The notes under the pieces: model-generated
Seen by the model: only the letters and a program-made list of their open reading frames with translations
Database searches by the model: none
What the model was told of the DNA's origin: nothing
Program-made: the position numbers and the translations under genes
DNA from: Heterodera schachtii
Lineage: Eukaryota > Nematoda > Chromadorea > Rhabditida > Heteroderidae
Assembly: GCA_023374025.1 (NCBI GenBank)
Contig: SIJG01000018.1
Span: forward strand, 589,947-653,946
Direction: 5' to 3'
Length of the DNA: 64,000 nt
Part shown: one piece after another, positions 1 to 11,915 of the stretch
How the letters are laid out: every line of letters begins with the position of its first letter
Position numbering within the stretch: position 1 is the first letter of the stretch

Positions 1-892
1 GAAATTAACCGGTCCAACACAGCGAAACCGGTGGGACATCAGAAGGCCATCCAAAAGTTCATGAGAGAGAGGGTAATTTATTTGTCCTCATTTATTTTTT
101 TTGCCATTTGTACAAATTTGTCAAGTCACGACAACCTTTTGATCATTTTATTCCTTTTCACTTCAGATGGAGCAGAAAGGCATAACGGCACCGACGCAAC
201 GGACGAATTCGTCAGCTGTTGTCGAACAAAACGAACCAAATGCCATTACCGGCAGAAACGGGAAATTTGACTTATCAATGATGGACAACGGAAGTGCCAA
301 CACTGACAAGGGAAATGCCACGCCGGCACTGACTGTTCAGCCGAACAGATTGACACACGCAAACGATGGCCAATCGAATTCGCAAATGGACGACAGAAAT
401 GCCACCACTTACGCAACGCAATCTCACAATCATCCCAATTTGGAAACCCACCAAATGCATGCGAATGTTCTCCCCGCCCGTGAGCCACTTCACTTGGGCT
501 CCGTCTTTTCGGCTCGTCCTTCGGTCGACAGTTCGAGGGTGTTTCAGTTGATGGAACACGTGGAGGAACTGCGAAACATTGCCAACGAGAAAGGGTTTTC
601 GCATGAGACGCGCTTTGACGAGTCGGTGGACATCGAATTGCGACGGAAATGACTTTGTTCACTTTAGGGGCTCCTTCACCTTCCGACGTGGCGACAAACT
701 TTTGATTTTCACGGAATTTGACGAGGAGAAAATCCGCGGGTCGGTGCACAGCGGCGGTCGAATTTCTAACGACCGCTATTTCCCGAAGGTTGGCATTTGG
801 TGGGGCCATTTGTGACTTTCTTTTGTCAGGTCGACTGGGACATGTTCTACTCCGCCATCCTTGGCCTTCTCTCCCGCAATTTCGGTGGGTGA
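1..892 (+). CDS. 3' part of a gene with an SH3-like C-terminus (5' end outside window)
   Basis: The reading frame is open from base 1 and reaches a GT donor after base 72. It resumes in phase at an acceptor (CTTCAG) ending at 166, so the ATG at 167 is probably internal. The next exon is a polar, Asn/Gln/His-rich stretch to about 640. A frame change then leads to a compact block (about 655-788) containing FTFRRGDKLLIF and GGRISNDRYFPK, which reads like an SH3 fold: hydrophobic strand, RxGD turn, then a Gly-rich strand ending in YFP. A short intron of about 39 nt follows, then a last exon VDWDMFYSAILGLL with a stop at 890-892. The frame change near 640 could be a tiny intron or a frameshift. 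I do not recognise the family; MIA/TANGO1-type or variant SH3 is only a suggestion. Its 3' end is duplicated at about 1889-2060. Confidence 0.45.
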
Positions 893-1518
893 GGAAGTGC
901 CGAACAAAGCAATGAATGCCAAAAGTGTCCAATTGCCACCCGTCCTTTCGAATGTCTTTGCTGTGTTGTGATGTGTCATTATTCCTTGATCTTTCTGCCA
1001 GTTTAATTGTTTTGCTTTCAATTGGCACTTTCTCGTGTTTTTCTTTTTCCCAGAAATTTTTATACATTTTCAAAAAAGAAAAATTAAGAAAAAGTTATTT
1101 TACTTTTTGTTACTTTTCATTGTACATAAATGAATGTTTCACAAATTATTTATTTAATCCGAAAAATTATCGCCTGGTAATTACCGAATTTCACTGTTTG
1201 CCTTTGTACAGAAATGCCTCGCTCCCAACCGCGCAAAAAGTCCGATCCTTTGCCTTTTCCATCCGTTTTTTCCGAGGAACGCTTCTCTTCGGCGGACCCG
1301 AAGAAATTGCCCTGGGGATGTCCGCCAGAAATCAAAGGCAGCGGCAAAAATTTAATTGAATTGGAAGAGCCGTCGGACACGGACCTGCGGGAGGCTTTGA
1401 AGACGACGCGTGAGCATTCTTCCGTTCCGCCGGTTGTGCTGAGGAAACAGCGCGATAAAACAATTGCGGCGTGGTTAATGCCCAATGTGCCGAACTCTTT
1501 CCGTACGTTTTTCGCACT
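718..1518 (+). repeat. Partial tandem duplication, copy 1
   Basis: This block is repeated almost base for base at 1889-2650. It holds the end of the SH3-like gene, about 320 bp of intergenic DNA and a complete first exon of the NADAR gene. The copies differ by scattered substitutions and small indels. Copy 1 keeps the SH3-like frame open, while copy 2 has lost bases in it. Confidence 0.85.
1214..1502 (+). CDS. Orphan or alternative first exon of the NADAR gene (copy 1)
   Basis: The ATG at 1214 opens 289 nt of frame that match the NADAR first exon at 2346-2634 with no length change. It starts MPRSQPRKKSD and ends in NVPNSF, followed by the same GTACGT donor at 1503. Splicing from here to the acceptor at 2745 would keep the NADAR frame and would change only some residues of the N-terminal extension. 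It could therefore be an alternative first exon with its own promoter, or a leftover of the duplication. The sequence does not show which one is used. Confidence 0.55.
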
Positions 1519-1650
1519 TTGTGTCTTTGGCCGTCTTACAAGGGAACATTCCGAAACTCACCATTCAGATCGCTTTAAAACCGGTTTTATCGTGTAGAGC
1601 ACGGTACTTATTTACTTTACAGACCATAAAAAAATAATTATTTTAAAATC

Positions 1651-1886
1651 ATATAAAAAAATTTCTAAAGGGTTTTCAGGGTAGGAGAATCCGTTTCTGA
1701 CATCCATTTCGACCAAATTTGAGTCCCGAACCCGTATTCGAACAAAAACTCGAAAATTCAAGTTTTCAAAAAATCATTTTATGGTGAGAAAATAACTTTA
1801 ATACGGGTTCGGGGTACGAATTTGATCGAAATGGATGTCAGAAACGGATTCTCCGACCCTGAAACCCCTTAGAAATTTTTTTATGG
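1651..1886. repeat. Hairpin (foldback) element between the duplication copies
   Basis: Two arms, about 1651-1742 and 1799-1886, are imperfect inverted complements; each contains the block CATCCATTTCGA or its complement TCGAAATGGATG. The loop is about 55 bp and AT-rich. The right arm ends where duplication copy 2 begins. Part of the same sequence recurs near 28935-29215, which suggests a dispersed foldback or MITE family. No coding capacity is seen. Confidence 0.75.
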
Positions 1887-1888
1887 AT

Positions 1889-2650
1889 TTCGAGGAGAAA
1901 TATTCCGCGGGTCGGTGCACAGCGGCGGTCGAATTTCAACGACCGCTATTTCCCGAAGGTGCATTGGTGGGGCCATTTGTGACTTTCTTTTTGTCAGGTC
2001 GACTGGGACATGTTCTACTCCGCCATCCTTGCCTTCTCTCCCGCAATTTCGGTGGGTGAGGAAGTGCCGAACAAAGCAATGAATGCCAAAAGTGTCCAAT
2101 TGCCACCGTCCTTTCGAATGTCTTTGCTGTGTTGTGATGTGTCATTATTCCTGATCTTTCTGCCAGTTTAATTGTTTTGCTTTCAATTGGCACTTTCTCG
2201 TGTTTTTCTTTTCTAATTTTCAAAAAAGAAAAATTAAGAATTTATTTTACTTTTTGTTTCTTTTCATTGTAAATGAATGTTTCACAAATTATTTATTTTA
2301 TCGCCCGGTAAATTACCGAATTTCACTGTTTGCCTTTGCACAGAAATGCCCCGCTCCCAACCGCGCAAAAAGTCCGATCCTTTGCCTTTTCCGTCCGTTT
2401 TTTCCGAGGAACGCTTCTCTTCGGCGGACCTGAAGAAATTGCCCTGGGGGTGTCCGCCAGAAATCAAAGGCAGCGGCAAAAATTTAATTGAATTGGAAGA
2501 GCCGGCGGACACGGACCTGCGGGAGGCTTTGAACACGGCGCGTGACGCTTCTTCCGTTCCGCCGATTGTGCCGAGGAAACAGCGCAATAAAACGATTGCG
2601 GCGTGGTTAATGCCCAATGTGCCGAACTCTTTCAGTACGTTTTTCGTACT
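1889..2650 (+). repeat. Partial tandem duplication, copy 2
   Basis: This is the second copy of the 718-1518 block. Its SH3-like part has lost bases around 1936-1965 and is no longer in frame, so that portion is a pseudogene fragment. The downstream part carries the functional first exon of the NADAR gene (2346-2634). Confidence 0.8.
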
Positions 2651-3612
2651 TTGCCCCATTATGCTGCTGCACTTTAAACAGCCGCGCCACAGCGGAGAAA
2701 GTCCTTGAAAAATCCCCCAAATAACGAATTGTTCCCACTTTCAGTTGGCCGTGGCCCTCCGTTCCCTTCGCACAAAAAAACTGTCGATGGGCGTGCCTTT
2801 TTGTGCTTTTTCTCCAAAGTGTACGCCTTCAGCAACCATTACTCGGCAAATTTCCGAATCGCAGGTGAATTTTCATGAGACAATTGGACATTCAATTAAT
2901 ATTAATTTCTTTTCAGAAGATATCTTTTGCTGCTCTGAGCAGTATTATATGTGGCGGAAAAGCAAATACTTCGGCTTTGATCGGACGGCGGACGAAATTA
3001 TGGAAAATGGGGAGGCAAAAGTCATAAAACACTTGGGACACGCGGACTCTCTTCGGAACAAACGGCGGATGGGGATGGAGCCGAATTCGAGGGAGTTCGA
3101 CCACGACGAGTGGAGGGAGGCCAAGGAGGAGGTGGAGGGGAAGGAGGGGAGAAGCCGAGCAAATTGCGTAATGGTGGGCCATGGACCGACAGATAATGCT
3201 CACTGCACTCCGAGCCAAATTCACGCAAAACCCCGAACTCGGCAGAATGCTCGTCGGGACGGAAGACGCACTTTTGGTTGAGGCGAGCCCAACCGACAAA
3301 TATTGGGGTGAAATGGCTAGGGGAGGGGCAAAATGAGTGAATGGGGGCATCTTTTTAACCAGAAAAACAAATCCTAAGTAAAGCGAAGTCAATGTCCGAT
3401 TTTCATATTTAACCTTTGATGCTGCAGGCATTGGCTGTGCGATGGACTCGGAGGAAATTGCGAAGCCCACCCAATGGCAGGGCCTAAATCGGATGGGCAA
3501 TTTGCTAGAGACACTGAGACAGGAAATCCGATGGGGCGGACAAAAGTTGGACGAGCCGAAGAGAAAGAAAAACGGAGTACTGACAATGCGAACTAACAAA
3601 TACTCCTTTTGA
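2346..3612 (+). CDS. NADAR (YbiA/RibX-like, DUF1768) domain protein
   Basis: Five exons fit one frame: 2346-2634, 2745-2864, 2917-3131, 3193-3307 and 3428-3612, giving 307 residues. Residues 1-96 are a basic, Pro-rich extension. After that come the NADAR landmarks in order: VDGRAF, FSNHYSANF, SEQYYMWRKSKYFG, FDHDEW, LRAKFTQNPELGRML, LVEASPTDKYWGIG and a final NRMGNLLETLRQEIR. The family includes enzymes that act on NAD/ADP-ribose-type and riboflavin-pathway N-glycosidic bonds, and some members reverse nucleic-acid ADP-ribosylation. The substrate of this one is unknown. No signal peptide is seen, so it is probably intracellular. A stretch of about 16 residues (ADSLRNKRRMGM region) looks like an insertion relative to typical members. 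NOC3 starts 190 bp downstream on the same strand, so the two may share an operon. Confidence 0.85.
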
Positions 3613-3801
3613 ATTTGAATTTGAGCCTTAACACATCAGTGGGATTCTGTGCTTTCATTTAATTTTTCACTTTATGTACAATTCAATCAAATTTTGGCTT
3701 TATTTTTGGTCAATCGTTTGACATTTCGAAATTCTTTTTATTTGTTCGACTTTATTCTGCAGCATTTCCAATTGTTTTTTTCCACAGAATCAAATTGAAA
3801 G

Positions 3802-6800
3802 ATGAAAAAGACAAAGGCAAACAACAAAATGAAAAAACAACGGATAAAAGCGACGAAAAAACTCACCAAAATGGCCAAAAAGGGAAAACTTCGGCGGAAT
3901 GTCCGCGACCAAATGGGCGAAGTTCAGAGGCAAAAAATGCTACCAAAAGAGAAACGAATGGAACAGGTGAACCTAATAGAAGAAGTCCGCTTCTTTTCAT
4001 CGAAATTCGCTATTCAGATAAAAAGGGATTGGCTCTTCGAGAGGAAAGTCCGCGAAAGTGAACAGAACCCATCATCAGCAGAATCGGACGGAGAAACTGA
4101 AGAACTCCCTAAGAGAAGGCGAAAGTCCCGCAAAAACCGAAAAAGTGCGAAGGAATAGTCTGGGAATTCGAAAGTTTGGCAATTTGTGTATTTCTCAGAA
4201 AATGGGGAAGACAGCGAACGGATGGAACAAGACGGAGACATGGAGGAACAAATGCGTTCATTTGTGGCAGCATTTGGGGAGGATGAGCTTTTGCCGGTGA
4301 AAGTTGCCGGAAGATTGGTGAGGCGAGTCAAAATCCGAGAGGACGAAGAAGACGAGACGGAACAGAAGCCGGACGACTTGGACACTCATCAGCGGGAGCT
4401 GAACGACGGGAACATGGAGATGGTCAGCGACGGAACGGAAGGGACGCAATTAGCGGACAAAAGTCAAATTACGACGGCCGAAAGTGAAGCGATGTTGGCG
4501 GCGATGGCCGGAGCAATTGTTGCCGAACCCCAACAGAATGTACCACCCTTGGGCTTTTTCCTCTGCATCATTATTCTCATTCCTTCTCTCCTCAGATTGC
4601 AAAGTTTCGTTTGCTCCTTCAAATGGCCTCGGGGGACAACGAACTTTCGCTGTCGGTGCGCGAACATTCGCAGAAATTGGCTGTCGCTTCGCTCACTGAA
4701 CTTTTCGTTAATGTTTTGCCCGGGTACGAAATTCGACCGCTGACGGACTCAGAAAAGACGCAAAAAATGAAAAAGGACACCAAAAGGTAACGCAAATTTG
4801 TTGAGATATTTTTGTTCCCTTTTTCTTTTGGGCTGGCCGAATACGAACACGCTCTGCTCAATTACTATCTGAAATTCCTTCGTTTGCTTGAGAAAAATGC
4901 GAACAGTAAGTCTTTATAAGCCATTCGTTCATTTATTTTGGTTGAATTTTTTCCAGAGATTCTTCAGAAGAGCAAAAGGCATTCATTGGCTGAGAAAGTG
5001 CCGTCTTTTTCCACCCAATTTTCCTTTATTTGCGTCCGATGTTTGTGCCGACTCATTGACAAATGTTCACATTTTAATTTCGCCAAGAATGTCATCACTT
5101 GCTTGGTTCGGCTTAGCACAACGCCGTGGAAAAAGGCAATGAATGAATTGGCGGGGGGGGGGGGGAAAGAATTCGTCCAATCGCTGTTTTTGCTGCCATT
5201 GTCAGATATCTGAGGAGATTTGTGCGACCATTTCTGAGGTGTTCAGGGCCGACTTTCAGCTACAAATTTCTGCCCATGGGACGAATTCGATTGCCCTTTT
5301 GGTCAACAAAAAGGCCGCTTCTGTTCCGGCGGCACTTCTCTCAACTCTTTTGGCACTGAATATAACGGTGAATGGGAAAAGGCATTTTCAAGTGACACAT
5401 TTTAATTGTTTCTGTTTTAAGGAAAATGAAGCGAATATAACAGAGAAGAAAAATCAGAGTCAAATGGGAGAAAAATGGAAATCGAAGCGATCGAAAAAGG
5501 CAATTTTATGGACAAGAAAAAAGTAAACAACGAAAGAATTTTAGTACGACAAGCAAATCGGAAAGATTGATGCGGAACTGAAAGAAGCGATTGAGACCGA
5601 AGCGAAGTCGACGAAAACGCAATTGGTAAAAAGACGAGACGATTGACCACGGATTGGCATAATCACCCAATTTCACCACCCTTAGGCCACTCAAACGATC
5701 AAAAATGTTTTTTTGACATATTGTCGTGTTCTGAAGCGAATGCCTGCCACCGCTTTGCTTCAGTCCCGTCTTGGCCGGCCTGTCTAAGTTTGTCCATTTG
5801 ATTAATGCAGAACTGCATGAGGATTTGGCACGTCATCTCGCCAATTTGGTCCAACAGAAGGTCGTCCAATGGGCCTTCCGTTTCTTCACCCCCCCCCCAT
5901 TCGTTTCGTTTAGCAATTCGGCCTTCTCCGATGTTTTGCATTGTGTTCACACCGCTGCCGTCGTTTTGGAGGGCGATGGCCGTCTGTTGGGCGTCGATCT
6001 GCTCAGTTTTTACCGGGCTCTGTTCGGCGCTTTGCCGAATGTCTGTTTCCAACCCGAGCAAAGTGCGTTTCAGTTTTCAGTTACAAATACATTTCCTTCT
6101 TCTCGCGATCGTTCCGCTGTCCAATTCTCTTCTTTTTCAGCACTATTTACCGACATTTCGCTGCTTTCCAAATCGTTGCATTTGCTCTTCGTCCGCCGTC
6201 GTAAGTCGGCCGTTTCGCCTGCGCGTGTCGCCGCCTTTGCCAAGCGATTGGCCCTTCTCGCGCTGCCCCTTCAGTCCTATGCCCAGGCCGTCCTTCTGCT
6301 GACCCTCCGTCGTCTTTTGCTCGTACATTTTTCACAATTCTACCCGTTTTTTCACTCTTTTTAACTGTCAGGCTCATCCCTCGCTTTCTTTTTTGGTTCA
6401 CATCGATGATGAAGCTCCGTTTGCGAGTGGTCGCTTTCTGCCCGACTCGGCTGACCCCGACCACGCCAATGCCATGGCCACAAATTTGCATTTGGAATTG
6501 CAACTGTTTGCAAAAGTAGGACAGCAATTAGCACATGATCACCAATATCAAAAGCCCACTTAAGCACCCCAACGCTTTGGTCCGTTCTGTTGCGATGAAT
6601 CTCCTCAACGGAATGCCAAGCACAGGGAAATTTCACTTAGAAGCGAAATGGACGACAATGTGAGGGAAAAGGGTGGGTAAAGAAATGCCAACGAATGCTT
6701 CGTTTTTCAGAGAACCGTCCGATTGTCAGCTGATGGACGACCCAATGGTTGAAGACAAAAGAGCGCCCTTTCTCGGAAGGATTTTGCAGTTTTGCGAAGT

Positions 6801-6935
6801 AAGCTAATTCAAAAATGAATTCACGCGTTTCCTTCCCGGGATTTTAATTTTTTATAGGAAAACAAGCGGAAGTACTGCTCCACGACACTTTGTTCCACAC
6901 TCTGTGACTTTGTATTGTCAGCTGCCAAACAATAA
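3802..6935 (+). CDS. NOC3: Nucleolar complex protein 3 (NOC3) homologue
   Basis: NOC3 works in the nucleolus with NOC2 in assembly and export of the large ribosomal subunit. The start MKKTKANNKMKKQR at 3802 opens a strongly basic N-terminus, followed by an acidic segment (DEEDETEQ). Conserved blocks follow in order: KLAVASLTELFVNVLPGYEIRPL at about 4670-4740, then LAEYEHALLNYYLKFL, CLCRLIDKCSHFNF, a helical middle, and near the C-terminus FLVHIDDEAPFASGRFLPD and HPNALVRSVAMNLL (after a 49-nt intron ending about 6569). The last exon ends at a stop at 6933-6935. Most of the model is supported by these blocks; some short introns remain approximate. One intron holds a 13-base G tract near 5153. 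Confidence 0.85.
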
Positions 6936-7113
6936 TTTTTTTTGTTGACAAATTGTTACTTTTTTTATTAAAGAAAAACAAATCGAACATAGTCAACTCG
7001 TATCAGAAATCACAGTTTTTATTAGAAAAGGGCACTTGCATAAATTTCTTAAGCCACGGCGATTGGATGATTAGGGAGGGAGTGGTTGTTCACAATCGGG
7101 GATAAGCTAATTC

Positions 7114-10100
7114 TCAGGTCGACGGTTTGTGTTGGATAACATCGCCAATTGTGTCGACTGGAAATGACTTGCAGTCGGGCAATGCACGGACATTCTCGAT
7201 GTAATAAGCAAAGTCTTGGCCGGCCATTCCATAGGCAATCGAATCGTGGGGTGAAATGCCCCGGGAATTCAGATGCTGTCTGAGATACAGCTTGAAATTC
7301 TCGTGGATTTTTAGCAAGATCTCCTAAAATACGTCGCCTCATACAGTAGTATTCTTTAGAAGATACCGTCGTTAGTTCGGCTGGCATAACGGCGGAGTAA
7401 CTGCTGTAAAATTTGCCGATTTGCATGACAATTTGTTGAAATGCCGCCGTGGGCACTTTGCCTTCCAATTTCCACTGAAACATTGTAATTGTTTATGTTT
7501 TTTACTCGAAAATGACCTCCTCCAATGCCCCTATCAATTCTCTGTCCATCAGTCCCAACATTTTGCCCTTTATTTCGCCCTCGTGGTCTTCAAAATCGCG
7601 TAGTGTTTGGTCAAAGTATCGTAGGAGTGTGTGTCTGTCGGATGGCAATTGGTTCAAAAATGTTTGGCGAAGTGTTGGGATGAATTGGGCGATGAATTGC
7701 AGCGAACGCAATGCCAATGCTTCGGATGTTCCATTTTGAACGTACGACCGATTTCTCCCAATTTACTCACCCAAATGCTTCACGCTGATCATTTTCAGTC
7801 CGACTAATTGACGCGCACCCGCGCCCAAAATCAACTGGCAAGTGCGACTGTTAAACGCCTTCAGAATTTGGACAATGTCCATAGTCAGTTCCATGGAACA
7901 TTGGGGGAACAGCAAAAGCAAGTCGCTGTATTGGGCCAACACGCGGAGAAGCGAAGTCGCAGAGCTGAAAAAAAGGGGGAGAGAAAGTGATGGCACGGGA
8001 AAATGGACACAAAAAGACAGGTCGACAAGGGTGAGGTTAAAACGGACCCGACAACGATGAAGCGTTTGCTTGCCGCCAAGGACCAAATAGTCGCGGTTCC
8101 CCTCTCTCTCGTCAGTCGTCGTCCTCGTGCTCATCCTTCCACATTTTCCTCCACGTCACCCAATGCACCGCTTAGTCGAAATTTGTCGACAATTCTCTGA
8201 TAAATGTAGGGAATTCGACTCGGCTGCCATGGCTCAGTGTCAATCTGTTCACTTAACGGTGCAAAAAAAGGTTGATTGATTGAAAATGTGTGTGGGACGT
8301 CACTTGAAGAAACGCCGTTTTGCCTCTGAGAATTTGCTGATGAATTTGGCCGTCTGAATGGACCGAATGCGTCGCTTCGTATCGTTGGCCCTTTCCCCGT
8401 CCCTCACTTGTTGATGAATAGTCGCAAAAACGGGCGATCGGTGAGTGCCGTTACCATCTGCTGAGAATGGCCCATCTTTGCCTTCGGCTGCAATTTTATT
8501 CCAACGCTCTACGGCATCGGTGGCCAATTGGCATATTTTGTGGAAATGTTTGGGTCGGCAATGTTCCAACACGGTGTCCTTTGAAAGCGGAAGAATAACA
8601 GAATATCTTGGTTCTTTTCAGCCCACTTTGTATCGTGCCGAAATGAGTTTTGCCACTCTTTCTTCGCTGATTTGAATGGCATGACTGATCAGAAGAGGGA
8701 CTGCGATTCGCAGCTGGGAAATGTCACGGCACGGCAGCGCCAACAAACCGCCCAAAGTTGGACACTTTTGTCGTGTTCGATCACTTTGAACGCTTTGTTG
8801 GCGATCTGTTGTCAAAATCAGAGTCCGTCGGTCAGCCCCTCTTTACCCTTTGCGTCGTCCGCTGCTCTTTGCCCTTCCATCTGTTCAGTGTTGCCCTCCT
8901 TTTGCTCACATTGCGTGATCCAATGGGTTTCCTCAGTCTGATCGATTTGATTGGGTGCACTTGCCGAAGTACAAATGGATTCACGGCGACGTATGACCCT
9001 TTGTCTGCAAGGATTTACTAAAAAGCACTTAGGGGGGAGGGGCAACTAACGGATTCAGAACTTCAGTGGAAGACCGAACACGCGGCAGGGCTTTTTTAGA
9101 AGAAGCGATGGAACCACCGTCATCAAATTGGTCAGCAGCCAAAGCTACCAAATTCTGAATTGTCTAAACAAGCAAAAAGGTAATGGGATTTTTTGACCCC
9201 CCCCCCCCCCCCCGAAATTGGAAATGGCCCACCAAAACACTGTGACACAAAATGGTCAGAGAATGAAGGACAGCGAGCAAAGTCAGTTCCCAATGTTCAT
9301 CTGAGAGGAGGCCAATTTGCTCGGAAAAGGACGACGGACCAATGCCAACGCCAACGGCGGAATTATTGTGGACATATTCAAGAAGACGACTCTTGACAAC
9401 CTTAGAGGTGAGGGAAAGCAAATTATGGACCCAAACAGAAACAGCATCAATTCGCTGGCCATGCCAATTGTCCTCCTACCGGAAAATGCTCTCCTTCAGT
9501 TTTACTTTTTGGGTGATACGCCTCGATCAATCCCCAGCCCGGGCTTTGTCTTCGGTCCTGTGTCGTCTCCCCCCCCCCCATTTTCATCTGATTGTGAGCC
9601 CAAGTCCCACTTGTCGGGTCGTGTTTTTCACTCCCTCCTCAATCTCTCCGCGCAGCACCAAAATGAAACGGAATTCGCCACACCGAAGCAGCGAACTGAG
9701 CACCCGTCGCATTTCTTCCTGTCAATTGGGAAAAATAAAAGTCAATGCCCCGTCAAATCCGATGGGACCACCGACTTCACGTTGTTTTCTGTCTTCCGTT
9801 TTCCTTTCTTCGATGGGCCACGCAAATTCCTTCTGAATGAGCGACAGAAACTCCTCCCGCAACACTTTGCCAATGGCAACGATAAGTTCGTCGAGTTGGC
9901 TGTCCAAGTGGCGGAAACAATTGACGCCCAGCAAATCATTGGCAAGCACCTAAGCCGAGCATTAAATAATAAAAAAAACGAATCCATCGGTCGCTCTTTG
10001 CCTCCTTAGCCATGTCAATGCATTCCAAAGCCCTGGGAATATCGCCCTGACTCAGCAAAATTTGCACCGTCGTCTGAGCGTCACGCAAACAAGCGATTTC

Positions 10101-11240
10101 CTGAAAGAGAAGTCAGAAAGGCGAGAGGAAACTCCCAAGCAGACGTTCAGTCGGGCCAACATCCTTTGGCGGTTCGTCTTGGCCTGGTGAAGTGCCAAAA
10201 TCCTCTCGGATCGTTCACACAATTCCCTTTTGCTTTTGCTCAGTCTGTCCCGTGCCATCAAAGTGCGTTCAATTGCCATTTCCAAGTCGGCTTTGAGTGC
10301 CCCGTATGAGTTGATGATCTTCCAAAAGTGTTCATTTTTGGCCTCCAGCTGTTGGTTGAGCAGCATTCCGACCGTATCATCAAAGTGCTCGAGGCGCATT
10401 TGGAGCCGATGGCATCCGCGGAACATTCGCCCGTGACAAGCCTCGGCAGCAGGAGCAATGCTCTGAGGAGGAAAAAAAAGAACATTTAAGGGCAAACGAC
10501 GGACTCACAATCCACACCCCTCCCACGTCATAAAAAACGATATTTGTATTAGTTTTCTATTTTTATAGGGTTTTCATATAAAAATAAAATTTTTTGTTTT
10601 TTGAAAGTAAGGGTATTTTCTATTTTTAAAAATATTTTCGGAAGGGGAGGGGTGACGAGCTGCTCTCGACTGACTGACCATTTGCACACTTTGCATCGAA
10701 CTCAACGAGCCACAACTCGCGGGACGATAAAGCGAACCAACAACACCCACAGCCCCCCGTCTTTGCTCGGCTCCGGAAATGATTTTGTCGGCCTCCCCCT
10801 GACGGGGCTCGAGGAAAACTGCTTCAAAAGTAGCCGAGTCGCGGTATGAAAAGGCGGAGGAGAAGAAAATCTTAAAAGTGACCGATGGAGAGAAAGTCGT
10901 CGGAATTTACCGAAGGGATTTCATCCGATGCGATTTGCTCACCGATGAGATGGCCATTGCTCCGCTGAAGTGTTTTTCGCACTCGCAAATATTGGCGGTG
11001 TTTCTGAAATTAAACGAAAATGGCGACAATTGCCAAATGCTTCTCGCCTTCGCTGTGTTGTCCAAATAATGCCGGAAATGCTCCAATGAAATTTTGGGAA
11101 TGGTCGGTGCCGAGCAAAGTGTTTTCTGTGGCACGAATTGCTCGCCCCAATGGCGAGTAAAGAAAGCCGCGACTTCGGCCTTTGACCGTTTGGTGTCAGA
11201 GAGAACAGAGGCCAAATTTTGGGTGAAGCTGAAGAAAAGT
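7114..11240 (-). CDS. vps-54: VPS54, GARP tethering complex subunit
   Basis: VPS54 is part of the GARP complex, which tethers endosome-derived vesicles at the trans-Golgi network. Reading down the minus strand, the N-terminal block KAEVAAFFTRHWGEQF and ISLEHFRHYL lies near 11060-11200. A coiled-coil tethering region (MLLNQQLEAKNEHFWKIINS) follows near 10300-10400, then DLLGVNCFRHLDSQL near 9930. The C-terminal VPS54 blocks are FNSRTCQLILGAGARQLVGL (about 7800-7870), PSDRHTLLRYFDQTLRDFEDH and AYYIENVRALPD. The last intron is 47 nt, between PAELTT and EILLKIHENF. The stop is at 7114-7116. The 5' end was not fixed: the most upstream supported codons are near 11240 and an upstream exon is possible. 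Introns contain poly-C/G tracts, for example C17 at 9197-9213. Confidence 0.85.
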
Positions 11241-11915
11241 GCAAAAATGATTGTGTTCCGTTTGATAATCCGATTAAAATTTTAGCTGATTCGGAAGCAG
11301 AATCCCCTTTATGTTTCCATGCATTGGCTGCTGTTTGTTTGTCCATCCATCTCAATTCGTCCCCCTTTCCCCACTTTAATCGACCATTTAATTATTTATT
11401 TATTTATCTCTCGGCCACTACTTCGCCGGCGTTTCTTACACCGATTGGCTATTGGTCTGTTCAGACAGATAAACCACAAAAAACAAAAACCCAAAGAAAA
11501 GCGAGCGGGGCGTCAGTTGGTTCAAAATGGCAGCAGATGGTCGGCTTTTTTGTGCTTTTCATTTGTTTTTTCACCATGTGCAAAAACACCTTTTTGTTAC
11601 CAAATTAAAAATATGAATTAACTATAATTAATTATATAGAACTCAAGAACATCATCATCATCATCATCATCAACACAACAGAACACTCACTCATCACAAT
11701 TGAACAGCCACAACTCTTTGGCAAATGAACGAACGGAATGAGAAAAGTGGGACTAATTAGAGAAAAGGGCAAACGAATTGGACTTGATGAGGCGAAGGAA
11801 TGAATGCCAAAGAAAACCGGACATTTTCTCAAAAATAGTGAGTGAATGAAATAATTTACAATTATTTTCATTATTCTTTTAAAAAAATGTAATTTATTAA
11901 TTTAAGGAGCTTAAC
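11241..11915. other. Intergenic gap between divergent VPS54 and DEG/ENaC genes
   Basis: AT-rich DNA between divergent 5' ends, so it presumably holds promoters for both genes. It contains a short ATC/CAT trinucleotide microsatellite at about 11650-11672. I see no other gene. Part of the left edge may belong to an unplaced VPS54 first exon. Confidence 0.5.

Noticed and set aside
9317..10009. Long plus-strand open frame of 230 codons
   Set aside because: It lies opposite VPS54 exons and introns, has no recognisable motifs and looks like an antisense shadow.
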